Notes under the pieces: generated by a model
Database searches by the model: none
Seen by the model: only the letters and a program-made list of their open reading frames with translations
What the model was told of the DNA's origin: nothing
In this document: piece by piece, positions 21,296 to 32,240 of the stretch
Layout of the letters: every line of letters starts with the position of its first letter
Position numbering within the stretch: the first letter of the stretch is position 1
Assembly (NCBI GenBank): GCA_039707655.1
Contig: CM077676.1
Span: forward strand, 457,240,379-457,304,378
Direction of reading: 5' to 3'
Source: Elymus sibiricus
Lineage: Eukaryota; Streptophyta; Magnoliopsida; Poales; Poaceae
Length of the DNA stretch: 64,000 bases
Made by a program: the position numbers and the translations under genes

Positions 21296-21490
21296 AGAAT
21301 AACTTTTTTTTAAACACAGTACGGTTGCACTCATATATACATGCATACACTCATCCTTATGAACGCACACACGCATACCATACCCCTATGAGCACCTTCG
21401 AGAGATTGAACCAGCATATCATCTTGACATTTTACGAAGTTACCGTAGGCACCTTGTAGTCGACGAGAACCTCTTCATTCACTGAATGCG
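21296..21490 (-). mobile_element. SINE 3' fragment, Au-like
   Basis: On the minus strand the end reads CTCATAGGGGTATGGTATGC...GTACTGTGTTTAAAAAAAA, with 'catatatgagtgcaaccg' just before the A tail. This is the tail of Au-type SINEs as I remember it from wheat. The upstream tRNA-like half is not evident, so it is truncated or diverged. Confidence 0.45.
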
Positions 21491-21654
21491 AATAACTGAT
21501 CGCTTGCATTGCATGAGTAGTCTACGCACGGAACACTACGCGTTCATAACTCGACAACGATACGTGTACGTGTACGTCACACCGCCTCGGTTTTGTCAAG
21601 CCAAGAGCCACGCTAGCGTAGCTAGCTCGACTGATCATGCATGCATGAATATTA

Positions 21655-21811
21655 CTCCTTAGTTCCTAAATATAAGTATTTGTAGACATTTCACTACGGA
21701 CTACATACGGAATAAAATGAGTGAATCTACACTCTAAATTGCATCTATATACATCCATATATGGTTCATAGTGAAATCTCTACAAAGACTTATATTTAGG
21801 AATGGAGGGAG
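21655..21811. mobile_element. Stowaway MITE (Thalos-like), 157 bp
   Basis: The ends CTCCTTAGTTCCTAAATATA and TATATTTAGGAATGGAGGGAG are imperfect inverted repeats of the CTCCCTCCGTTCCTAAATAT type, flanked by TA at 21653-21654 and 21812-21813. The interior carries 'gtagacatttcactacggac'. Typical of Tc1/mariner-derived MITEs that are abundant near Triticeae genes. Confidence 0.85.
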
Positions 21812-21934
21812 TATTTGTAAGTTAGAAACTTAGTAGTACCTTATCAAAATATAAGATTAATTTAGGTGAACGGAAGAGAGTGGCAAGAAGCCAAAGATCG
21901 GTTGGTAAGTATACGCCAACTCAAAGAAAGAAAA

Positions 21935-22310
21935 ATGTATCATTCTGCTGCCTCTATACCTGCCTCTAAGCCTTTAGAGGCTGTCGCTATACATTGCTGG
22001 ACCGAGCCTCTAAGGAAAATTCTCTAGCGTCGCCTCTAACACAAGAGGCTGCCTCTAAGCCATTTATTTGCACTAAAATAATCCCCTGACCCTACTTACA
22101 ATCCCTGTAGCCCATATATTTGTTCAGATTTGGCCTGAGAAGGTTGGAGAGATTAAATATTTTATGTTATATATGGGCTCCACCTTAGAGGCTGCATGCC
22201 ATAGCTATACATTGCGTTTCTTTTAACTATATTAGAGGCAGGGGTGGAGGGCCCACCTTAGAGGCAGTGTGGCCTCTACACACTACTGATGCCCTGAGTC
22301 TAATACCATG
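21935..22310. repeat. GCCTCTA-rich MITE-like sequence
   Basis: The heptamer gcctcta and its complement tagaggc recur many times across 375 bp, clustered towards both edges ('ctgcctctaagcc' left, 'cttagaggcagtgtggcctct' right). This suggests a small inverted-repeat element, but exact ends and target duplication could not be fixed. Confidence 0.35.
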
Positions 22311-22430
22311 TAGAACTGCACCCACTAGTTAGTTCACCCAAAAGCTCAAGATGGAGAAAGATGGGCTATGCATTTATATGTCAACAGTCGCCACGTGGTT
22401 GTGGGTCCTGCACACATCATGCCTCCTCCC

Positions 22431-23060
22431 TCAAGATGGCAATGGGGCCCCGAAACCCGCATCCCCGCAGATTTTTACCCTATTAGGGGACGGGGATGTG
22501 CGTCTTTTCATCCCCGCGGGGCTGTTGCTGGGCACATTATACAACCCGACATGTTTCGTGGGTTTACACCCGTTTCGGTAATCCCCGAACCCGAAACCCG
22601 ATAATACCCGGCAAAATACATTTAATGTGCTGTAATGGGGTCTTGTATTGTGCTGGAAAATGTTCCCTGTAGCCGCTGCTATTGCTCTTTTTGCTTAAGT
22701 TATGCTGCTGAAATATGCTCCTTGTAGCTGCTGTTATTGCTCTTTTTGCTCAAGTTATGCTGCTGAAATATGCTCCTTGTAGCTGCTGAAGCATGTACTA
22801 TTGTATTGTGCTGAAATTTGGTCAATTTATGCTGCTGAAATATGCTCTTTTTGCTGCTGAAATGCTATTCTTTGTTGCTACTATGTTTGCTTAAATATGC
22901 CGATATCCCCGTGGGTTTAGAAAACCCGACGGGTTTAGGGGACGGGCAAAAAATTAGCCCCGTGCACGGTGACGGGGACGGGGACGGGTTCGCAATTTTC
23001 TCGTGGGGATGGGTTTGGGCAGGCAAAACCCGGTGGGTTTCGTCCCCGTTGCCATCTTGA
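22431..23060. mobile_element. Non-autonomous hAT element, 630 bp
   Basis: The terminal inverted repeats TCAAGATGGCAATGGGG and CCCCGTTGCCATCTTGA differ at one base, and a perfect 8-bp target duplication CTCCTCCC lies at 22423-22430 and 23061-23068, as expected for hAT. Subterminal regions are rich in 'cccgaaacccg' and 'gacggggacggg' motifs. The centre (22670-22870) is a tandem array around 'tgctgctgaaatatgctcc'. No transposase. Confidence 0.9.
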
Positions 23061-23668
23061 CTCCTCCCCACGCTATCTCCTTCTCCAGCGAGCTCGTGGC
23101 CCCACATAGTTTTTTTTTCCACCGCTCTCGAATCCCATATCCCAACCCCTCTCCCCTCTCTGGTCTACCCCGCTGCACATCACAGCCTCTACTGTTGACG
23201 CTGCTCCTCTCACAGCACCCTTCTTCTTCTCTCATAACACACACGGTGAGATGAAATCAACACAGACACACACACGCACCCAAGCAATGTTTGTTTGCAA
23301 ACTATTAGTAAATGAGTTTACTATGCATTAGACTGATAAGAGTAGGAGAAATACTAAAAGTTAAACTGTTAGAAGTATAAAGGCAAAAGGAAAGAAGACT
23401 GGAATATCTAGCTCATGTATGAATGTCATACAAGTTTTTGATGTATAGAAGGCTGGTCAAAGATATAGTTCTTGGGAATTATGGTTAAACATGTTAATCA
23501 CTAATTCTTGGGTATTGTGAGTTAATCACAAAGATACCCGCTCGATTGCATTCTGTTGCAACTCGATGTAAGAACTACTATGGCCTGAAAGACTAGCCAG
23601 GAATGAGGTTTAGATACACGCAGGGAACATAGTAAATGTTACTATGCCTTCCATCGGTGTATTCCCTA

Positions 23669-24010
23669 TGTATTTACTTTCATAATTCATTTTAGAGTTT
23701 CACACTCTAGCCCTTTGCATAAGGTATCTTGCAAGAAGGTTGTTCATAAGAGAACTTTTGATGTTCGGTGTTATGAATAACATAAGGGCCATACTTTCAT
23801 TATGAATGAGACGTATGTTATGAATATTGATAATAATACATTACCTCTGGGTTTACTTTCATAATTCATTTTAGAGTTTCATACACTCTAGCCCATTGCA
23901 CAATGTTTGTTGCAAAAGAGTTGTTCATAAAACAACAATTGTTGTTCAGTATTATGAATAACATGAAGGGCCATGCTTCCATCCTAGATGGAATGTATGT
24001 TATGAATATT
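23669..24010 (+). repeat. Diverged direct duplication of about 190 bp
   Basis: 'tttcataattcattttagagtttca' followed by 'ctctagccc..tgca' and 'tatgaataacat...gggccat' occurs at about 23680-23835 and again at about 23868-24010 with scattered changes. It sits just upstream of the decayed Copia coding sequence. Confidence 0.65.
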
Positions 24011-27000
24011 GATGGAAATATGATACATCCATAACACTGACGCTAAATGTCGCAAGACTAAAAGAATACCACACAAGTGTGGCACTGCATTTGGTCACAT
24101 TGGAGAAACTCGCATGGAAAATTCCATTATGATGGATTTTGAAGTCGTTTGATTTTGAATCATCTGACACTTGCAACTTTCCTCTGAAAAGTGAAGTGAC
24201 TGAAATACCGTTCACAGGCCATAAGGAACGAGCAAAGAACATATTGGTGATCATACATTATGATGTGTGTAGTCCAATAAATGTTGTTGCAAGTGGTGGA
24301 TTTATCTATCTTCAGAAATGACTCAAGTAGATATGTGGATATTTACTTGTTGAGACGTAAGTCTGGATCTTTTGAATTCATTCATAAGGTTTTCAAAAAT
24401 GAAGTAGAAGTTGTTGTAACAAGAAAATTATGTTTCTACAATTCGATTGCAGAAAGGAATATTTGAGTTACAAGTTTAGCGAATGTCTGATGAGTTGTGA
24501 AAGGGGTTTCATAACTTGCACCTCCCGGAACACCACTACAAGTGGAAAGTCCGTGAAGATGTAATCGAACCATTTATGACATGGTAAGATCAAAGATGAC
24601 ATAAATAGATTTGCCATTATCCCTTTTAAAGAGTAATGCTTTAGAGACTGCGGCTTTTACACTGAAAAGAGCTCCATCGGGTCTGTTGAAATGACGCCAT
24701 GGTATGGTACGCCCAACCATGTTATATCTTTTCTTAACATTTGGAATATGGGGCTTGTGTAAAAGGTTACAAACCTATTCCAAATCAGACAAGTGCTACT
24801 TTGTAGGTTATCCCAAGTAAATGGGTATTCCTCCCTCACAATACCGAGGCAAATAGGTTTGCCACAAAGAACGGTATGCTTTTTGAAGGAAATGGTTCTT
24901 TCAAAAAGGGTGAGTGGGAGAACACTGCAACTCGACGAGATAAACAGTATCTTCGTCATCAGTTCAAAGGAAAGGAACCTTGGAAGTGATTCCAAGGTTT
25001 TCCTACTGTGACTGATACGGAAGTCTCTACAATAAAATGTATGGACTTCGGTCGAACTTGCAGCTGAACCTCGTAGGCAAGGCTCGTGCAAACCTCTCAG
25101 GTGCGCAAACGAGATATTGTTGTTGGACAACAGTATACCTACGATACACAAGGAAGCGGTGATGGGCCTGACTCCGGAATTGGCTAAATGCCAATACAAT
25201 CCGAGATAGTTTCCATATAAATGTTTCAAGATTAAAATCTTGATACACCTTTCAGAAGGCTTAGAGTCTAACGAATATTTATGGAACTAAAAACTGATAC
25301 GGATAAAAATATTTTATCCATAAAGCTCGACTTGTTGAAATAACAAGTTCAAGGAGTTGACTACGATGAGGTTGTTTCACCGTAGCGATGCTTAAAGTCG
25401 GTTCGGGTTGAACTAGCAATTAATACATATTTCAATCATGAGATATGAAACATGGATGACGAAAGGATTTCCATCTGATGGAAATGTAACCAAGGACTTG
25501 CATGTGTTACAGTCCAAGGTATTTTGTCAGTCCAGAGGATGCTAGTAAGTATGCAAACTTCAGAGTTCCAGCAATGGACAGAAGAGAGCAAAATGGCGTT
25601 GGAATCGTCGTGTTTTGATGAAATGGTCAAAAAGGGTTTTGACTTCATCAATGGGTAACGAAGATGCTTGTGATTCAAGAAAGTAAGTGGGAGCATAATA
25701 ACATTTCTAAAAACGTTGTGTGCTTGACACATTGTTAATTAGAAGTAAATTTCTTGACACGAATTAAGGACTTCATTTGAAAATAGTTTTTCGATGAAGT
25801 GCTTAGGCTAAATAGCCTCAATATTAGGCATGGTGATCTATGGAGATAGATTTACCTAATGGGTCTAAGCTATGAATACATATTGACAAGATGCTAAAAC
25901 CTTTTAGCATTTAAAACGCCAAGGAGTGATTCTTGCCGATGTCACATGGAAAGAGTTTTTGCAAGATTCAGTGTCCCAAAACACTGATGAGTGAAATACA
26001 TGATGGAGATTCCACACACTCTTGTGTTTGGATTAATCATGTATTCCATGGTATGTAAAACAACCAGATATGTCCGATACTCCAAAGTTGTTGCGAGTAT
26101 AGATACCAAAGTGATCAAAGTACTGATCATAGGACAACAGTGAAAGATGTCACTGAGTACTAGAGTAGTACTGATGACATGTTTTCTCGCAAGCAGAGAT
26201 TATGAAGTGCTCGTTGTAAGTAATTACATCGATACAATCTTCATCAATGCTCCATGCGATTTTCGATTTAAGTTAAGGGATTTGTGTAATACACAATATG
26301 GTGGCACGGTAGTTGGAAATTGTTCCAAACAAGATACTGTGGCGAATTCTATAACATAGGCTAAGTATGTTGATGCTTTAGAAGCGACAAAGAAGATGTT
26401 GAATCATATAGTTCATTCAAGAACTTAGTATGGTTCCAAGATGGCTTTGGTCAATGGGACACTATTGCAGATAGTTGCTCCATAGCTCAGTCTAAGGAAT
26501 CAAGGTTTGACCTGTGATTCACATATATACAAAGCCAAGTCCACACAAAATATGAATTTTGTGAAAGCGTGAAAACGCGGGGATATGCATAGTTACACAC
26601 GGAGCTGAAGTTGTCAGATCCGTTGGACATCAGGCTATACCACAAGCGAAGCATATTTTACACCAGTATGCCATAGGTGTAAAGTGCATTAGCATTGACT
26701 AGATTATTGACTCTAGTGCAAGTGGGAGTCTGTAGGAGATATGCCCTAGAGACAATAATAAATGTTATTGATTATCTCCCTGTTCATAATTATGTTTATG
26801 TTCCATGCTATAACTGCAATGATTCTCGAGTCTACAAATAAAACGAGGCTTGGAGGGAAACTCATGTGCACGTGTGGGATAATAAACGGTAAAATGTATT
26901 CCTAGTCTGGCCTCTAAGACTGGCTCAAGTATTGCATGATGATCCTGTTTTCCTGATCATGGGCATGGCTATGCCGGCAATTTTGAGGGCACAATGTTAG

Positions 27001-27795
27001 AAGAACATTTGTGTTGAATCGACCCGAATTGATGTTATGCTATGAGATTCATTCGTCATAAGTTAATGGTTTATAACACAGAGATGGTTAACGTTTGCAT
27101 AATTCCTTAGACCATGAGAGTATCGAGTTTCTTCATGCTTGCTTCATGAACTTTGGGGTTTGTTAAACGTCATCCGTAAATGGGTGGCTATTACGGCGGC
27201 TTACGGGTTCATGGAAAAGTATGTCAAGTAACTTGATAGCTCAAGATTGGGATTTGCTCCTCCGACGATGGAGAGATATCTCTGGGCCCTCTCGGTGTTA
27301 CGGTATCCATCATCGTCTAGCCAGACACTTTGTGATTTGATCACGGGGATGCCGGAACACGGGAACGAGAAAAGAGAACAATACCGGTAACGAGGTAACT
27401 GGCATAGTGGACAAGTTGTTGATCCACGGGGATGCCAACATGTCTCACCTCGGGTATTTGTAACATATCGCGAAGCAACAGGAATAGCACACGGCAACTG
27501 GAGGTTCACTCGAATATTCATTCGTGTGGGTATAGGGGTCAATATGGGTGTCCACGGCTCCGATGTTGATCATGGATCGGAAGGGGTTCCGGGTCATGTC
27601 TATGCTTCACCGAACCTATAGGGTCACACGCTTAAGGGTCATCTATCTGCTGAATACTAGACAGGGAGTCTGAGAGAAAATCACCGAAAAAGTTTTCGGA
27701 CACCGGAAAAGTTTCGGACAGCGGAAAAGTTCCGCAGAGAGAACACCGGAACAGTTTCGGTAAAACTGAAAAGTTGTTTCAGGGGATACCATAAA
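24010..27795 (+). mobile_element. Decayed Angela-like Copia: pol remnant plus 3' LTR
   Basis: From about 24010 the sequence aligns by eye with the pol of the intact copy at 33480-36240, through many indels and stops: 'gattttgaatcatctgacac', 'gataaggaacgagcaaagaa', 'aagttcaaggagttgactac'. The same PPT context, 'ctctagtgcaagtgggag', ends at 26730. The 3' LTR starts at 26731 (TGTAGGAGATATGCCCTAG) and is recognisable to about 27795, where it meets the Gypsy sequence. Gag and the 5' LTR are absent. It is much older than the two other Angela-like copies. Confidence 0.75.
26731..27795 (+). repeat. 3' LTR of the decayed Copia (truncated)
   Basis: It begins TG and shares colinear blocks with the 29102 LTR ('atatgccctagag', 'ccatgctataa', 'tgggatttg', 'ggtaacgag'). 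Its 3' part has a local series of 'accggaaaagtttcgg' units at 27690-27770. It stops without a CA end at the junction near 27.8 kb, so the right part is lost. Confidence 0.65.
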
Positions 27796-29101
27796 GTCAA
27801 ATTTGTTTTGGCACATGCCTGATAATTCTCTAGTTGGCAAGCATCATGGGAAAATAAAAAAGCAATAAAAAATTTGTTTTGGCACATGCCTGATAACTTC
27901 ATCCACACAAAACTCAACAAGAACTCGTGAGATAAGTTAGTATAAATCAACTCAAAACCTTAACATTCTGTACTGTAACAAATCACTAAAATTATAATTA
28001 AACATTGCATACTAAATGCCTCTGCATATTTAATACTCCTATCCTCAAATAGAATCATTAAACAAGCAAACATATGCAAACAATGCAACCATAACCGAAA
28101 TCTGTCAAAACAGAACAGTCTGTAAAGGGGGATTTAAAATTCATACTTCCCTAACTCCAAAAATTCTGAAAAATTACCACCTTACAGATAACTCATGCAT
28201 GCTTACTTTGTAAAAATTTCAGATTTTTATCATGTGCTGAGTATTCAGGAATATTTTGGACAGAACAAAAAACTTTCTGTTTTCAAACAACAACACATGA
28301 ACTTGCAAACTGAGCATGGTAAAGGCTATAATTGGCATTTTATTGAACTAAAAGATACAAAACATGATTATTGATAACAGCAAGCAAATATCAACAAAAT
28401 AAGATGACGCTCCAAGCAAAACACATATCATGTGACGAATAAAAATATAGCTCCAAGTAAGGTTACCGATAATGTTGAAGACGAAAGAGGGGATGCCTTC
28501 CGGGGCATCCCCAAGCTTAGACGCTTGAGTATTCCTTGAGTATTACCTTGGGGTGCCTTGGGCATCCCCAAGCTTAGGGCCTTGCCACTCCTTATTCCCC
28601 TCATATCGATATCTCACCCAAAACTTGAAAACTCCAATCACACAAAACTTAACGGATCTTGTGAGATAGGTTAGTATGATAAAAATAAATCATCCACTTA
28701 GGTACTGTCAAGACAAGATTCATAATTGTTCTCACATAACTCCTACAGTATTCCATCATTTCCACAATTTATATTACTCAATATAAGATATGGAAATACT
28801 AAAACAAGCAAATTATGCACCGAAAACAGAATCTGTCAAAAACAGAACAGCATGTAGTGAGCGATTTAAAAACCATACTTCTGTACCTCCAAAAAGTCTG
28901 GAAAATTAGGAAAACGTAAAAAATTTGTAACCCAATTCTCTGTTAAAATTTTACAATTTTCTCACGCTCCAGTACAGAATAGAAATTCCACCACTGGACG
29001 CAAAAGTTTCTATTTTTGCACAGAATCGAATCAACAAGTATCCACACTATCCCAAAGGCTTTACTTGGCACATTATTGGAAGAAAAAAATATAAAACATG
29101 A
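27796..29101 (-). mobile_element. Sabrina-like Gypsy A, internal region (left part)
   Basis: Non-coding 3'-side internal sequence of a minus-strand Gypsy element that continues at 38138. Hallmarks are 'gggcatccccaagcttaggg' and long A/T-rich stretches. The element's PPT and 3' LTR are not present to the left, so it is truncated at about 27.8 kb. The sequence is split by the Copia at 29102, and the 5-bp duplication CATGA is shared by both borders. The family name is from memory. Confidence 0.6.
27890..29101 (-). repeat. Two diverged tandem units inside Gypsy A
   Basis: Unit 1 (about 27895-28370) and unit 2 (about 28635-29101, ending after the Copia near 38165) share order and wording: 'cacacaaaact.aac', 'gtgagata.gttagtat', 'aaatctgtcaaaa cagaacag', 'aaaattctg.aaaatta', 'tttggcac/tttattgg', 'aaaacatgatta'. 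Identity is moderate. Between them lie two copies of a 'ggggatgcc...ggcatcccc' hairpin sequence (28489-28512, 28553-28573). Confidence 0.6.
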
Positions 29102-30247
29102 TGTTGGAAATATGCCCTAGAGGCAATAATAAATTGGTTATTATTATATTTCCTTGTTCATGATAATCGTTTATTATCCATGCTATAATTGTATTGATTG
29201 GAAACTCAAATACATGTGTGGGTACATAGACAACACTGTGTCCCTAGTAAGCCTCTAGTTGACTAGCTCGTTGATCAAAGATGGTTAAGGTTTCCTAGCC
29301 ATTGACATGAGATGTCATTTGATAACGGGATCACATCATTAGGAGAATGATGTGATGGACAAGACCCAAACTGTAAACGTAGCATTTGATCGTGTCAGTT
29401 TATTGCTATTGTTTTCTGCATGTCAAGTATCTGTTCCTTTGACCATGAGATCATGCAACTCACTAACACCGGAGGAATACCTTGTGTGTATCAAACGTTG
29501 CAACGTAACTGGGTGACTATAAAGGTGCTCTACAGGTATCTCCGAGGGTGTCTGTTGGGTTGGCATGGATCAAGACTGGGATTTGTTACTCCGTATGACG
29601 GAGAGGTATCTCAGGGCCCACTCGGTAATACAACATCACAATGAGCCTTGCAAGCAATGTGACTAAAGTGTTAGCCACGAGATCTTGTATTACGGAACGA
29701 GTAAAGAGACTTGCCGGTAACGAGATTGAACTAGGTATAGTGATACTGACGATCGAATCTCGGGCAAGTAACATACCGAAGAACAAAGGGAACAGCATAC
29801 GGGATTAACTGAATCCTTGACATAGAGGTTCGACCGATAAAGATCTTCGTAGAATATGTAGGAGCCAATATGGGCATCCAGGTCCCGCTATTGGTTATTG
29901 GCCGTAGAGGTGTCTCGGTCATGTCTACATAGTTCTCGAACCCGCAGGGTCTACACACTTAACGTTTGGTGACGATTAGTATAATTGAGTTATTATGTTG
30001 GTGACCGAAAGTTGTTCGGAGTCCCGGATAAGATCCCGGACATGACGAGGATCTCCGGAAGAGTCCGGAGGTAAAGATTGATATATGTGATAATAGTGTT
30101 TCGATCTCCGGAAGAGTTCCAGAGTTCACCGGAATGGGTTCCGGATGTTTGCCGAAGTGTTCGGGTGCAGCAACACTTTATATGGGCCAAAGGGATAAAG
30201 CCCACAAGGTATTGGAAAGTGCAAAAGGTAGTTTTGCTGCCGCGTAA

Positions 30248-30359
30248 GCGGTACTACCGCTTGGTGAAGCGGTACTACCGCCCGAGCGGTACTACCGCTT
30301 GTGTGAAGCGGTACTACCGCCCAAGCGGTACTACCGCTTGTGTGAAGCGGTACTACCGC
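30248..30359 (+). repeat. U3 array of a 13-bp palindrome, six copies
   Basis: GCGGTACTACCGC (inverted arms GCGGTA/TACCGC around a central C) occurs six times in 112 bp, separated by short 'ttgtgtga'- or 'cc'-type spacers. The array ends about 130 bp before the TATA box. Adjacent units can also pair with each other. The same array is at 37421-37532, with a rearranged version at 59483-59599. Confidence 0.9.
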
Positions 30360-30490
30360 TTGTGCGCGGCTGTGCACGGTTCGGCAGGGATCCGAGTTGG
30401 ACTCTTTCCCTGCGGGCCAAACCGACCTTGTGCGGGCAAAACCGACCTGGAGGAGGCTTTTACTCCAAGTTTAGACCCCAAGGCTCAACA

Positions 30491-30498
30491 TATAAATA
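30491..30498 (+). promoter_or_regulatory. TATA box of the Copia 1 5' LTR
   Basis: TATAAATA in 'aacatataaatagagggg'. The same octamer and context occur at 37664-37671 (3' LTR) and 59721-59728 (Copia 2 LTR). It is the only good TATA motif between the palindrome array and the LTR end. Confidence 0.7.
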
Positions 30499-30964
30499 GA
30501 GGGGCAGGGCTAGCACACGGGACACATCAGGATTTCCCAAGCCGTGTGCCGGCAACCCTAGCCCTCTAGTTCCTCCGTCATAATCTCCGTAGTGCTTGGC
30601 GAAGCCCTGCAGAGATTGTTCCTCACCACCATCACCACGCCGTCGTGCTGCTGGAACTCAACCACTACTTCACCATCGCTCGCTGGATCGAGGAGGTGAA
30701 GGCGTCATCAAGCCGTACGTGTGTTGAACGCGGAGGTGCCGTCCGTTCGGCACTAGATCGGAAGGATCGTGATTGGATCGCGGGACGCTCGGCGATTTGG
30801 ATCGCGAAGACGTTCGACTACATCAACCGCGTTTATTAACGCTTCCGCTTAGCGATCTACAAGGGTATGTAGATTCACTCTCCCTCTCGTAGATGCTCAT
30901 CACCATGGATAGATCTTATGTGTGCGTAGGAAAATTTTTGTTTCCCATGCAACGTTCCCCAACA

Positions 30965-30982
30965 GTGGCATCTGAGCTAGGT
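30965..30982 (+). other. Primer binding site of Copia 1
   Basis: GTGGCATCTGAGCTAGGT follows the LTR end directly. It is a variant of the initiator-tRNA-Met binding site (TGGTATCAGAGC) used by most plant Copia elements, with C for T and T for A. Copia 2 has the identical variant at 60186. Confidence 0.7.
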
Positions 30983-31928
30983 CTATGCGTAGATGAGATC
31001 TCGAGTAGAACACAAACGAGTTGTGGGCGTGGATGTATACATATTGCTTGCCGTTACTAGTTGATACTTGATTCAGCGGCATTGTGAGATGAAGCGGCCC
31101 GGACCGACATTACGCGTACGCTTACGCGAGACTGGTTTTACCGCTGCGTGCACTTGTTGCATAAAGGTGACTGGCGGGTGTCTGTCTCTCTCACTTTAGT
31201 TGAATCGATTTCAATGAAGAGGGTTCTTTTAGAAGATCAAAAAGCAATCACTACACCACGTTGTGGTTTTGCGTAGGTAAGAACGGTTCTTGCAAACCCG
31301 TAGCAGCCACGTAAAATTTGCAACAACAATTAGAGGACGTCTAACTTGTTTTTGCAGGGTATGATGTGATATGATATGGCCAATTACATGATGAGATATA
31401 TGTGATGTATGAGATGATCATGTTTTGTATAGAATATCACGACTTGCATGTCGATGAGTACGGCAACTGGCAGGAGCCATAGAGTTGTCTTTAATTATTG
31501 TATGACCTGCGTGTCAATCATTAAGCGCTATGTAATGCTTTACTTTATCGCTAAACGTTAGCTATAGTCGTGGAAGCAACAGTCGGCGCGACAACCTTAT
31601 GGCGACACGTTGATGGAGATCAAGATGATGGAGATCATGGTGTCATGCCGGTGACGATGGAGATCATGCCGGTGCTTTGGAGATGGAGATCAAAAGCACA
31701 AGTTCATGGCCATATCATGTCACTTATGATTTGCATGTGATGTTAATCCTTTTATGCATCTTATTTTGCTTAGGACGACGGTAGCATTATAAGGTGATCC
31801 CTCACTTAAATTTCAAGATAAATTGTGTTCTCCCCAAGTGTGCACCGTTGCGAAAGTTCGTCGTTTCGAGACACGTCGTGATGATCGGGTGTGATAGACT
31901 CTACGTTCGCATACAACGGGTGTAAGCC

Positions 31929-32132
31929 ATGTTGCACGTGCGGAACACTCGGGTTAAACTTGACGAGCCTAGCATGTACAGACATGGCCTCGGAACACAA
32001 GAGACCGAAAGGTCGAACATGAGTCATATAGTAGATATGATCAACATGAAGATGTTCACCATTGAAACCACCTCAACTCACGTGATGATCGGACTTGAGT
32101 TGGTGGATTTGGATCATGTTACACTCGAATGA
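31929..32132 (+). CDS. Short leader ORF (67 aa) before gag-pol
   Basis: An open frame in the untranslated leader, MLHVRNTRVKLDEPSMYRHG..., ending 108 bases before the gag-pol ATG. Copia 2 has the same ORF at 61154-61357 with an identical protein. No domain is recognised. It may be a translated upstream ORF or only conserved leader RNA; the copies are too similar to tell. Confidence 0.3.
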   Translation: MLHVRNTRVKLDEPSMYRHGLGTQETERSNMSHIVDMINMKMFTIETTSTHVMIGLELVDLDHVTLE

Positions 32133-32240
32133 TCGGAGGGATGTCAATTTGAGTGGGAGTTTTTAAGTAATATGATTAACTAAACTCATTATCTAAGAAC
32201 AATAGTCTAAGTTGTCTTTGCTATATTTATGTTGTAGATC

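Larger units (their letters stand above)
29102..30964 (+). repeat. 5' LTR of Copia 1
   Basis: TG...CA long terminal repeat with U3 palindrome array, TATA box at 30491 and U5 ending CGTTCCCCAACA. The region before 30491 is U3; transcripts should start some 30 bases after the TATA box. It is 1863 bp, identical in length to the 3' LTR. Confidence 0.95.

Noticed and set aside
30248..30359. Palindrome array as a CRISPR array
   Set aside because: Plant nuclear retrotransposon LTR; the spacers are short and repeated, and there are no cas genes.
30078..30569. 163-aa ORF in the Copia LTR, repeated at 37251-37742
   Set aside because: Spans U3, the palindrome array and the TATA box; the RYYR-rich protein is a by-product of the array, and it is not kept in the Copia 2 LTR.
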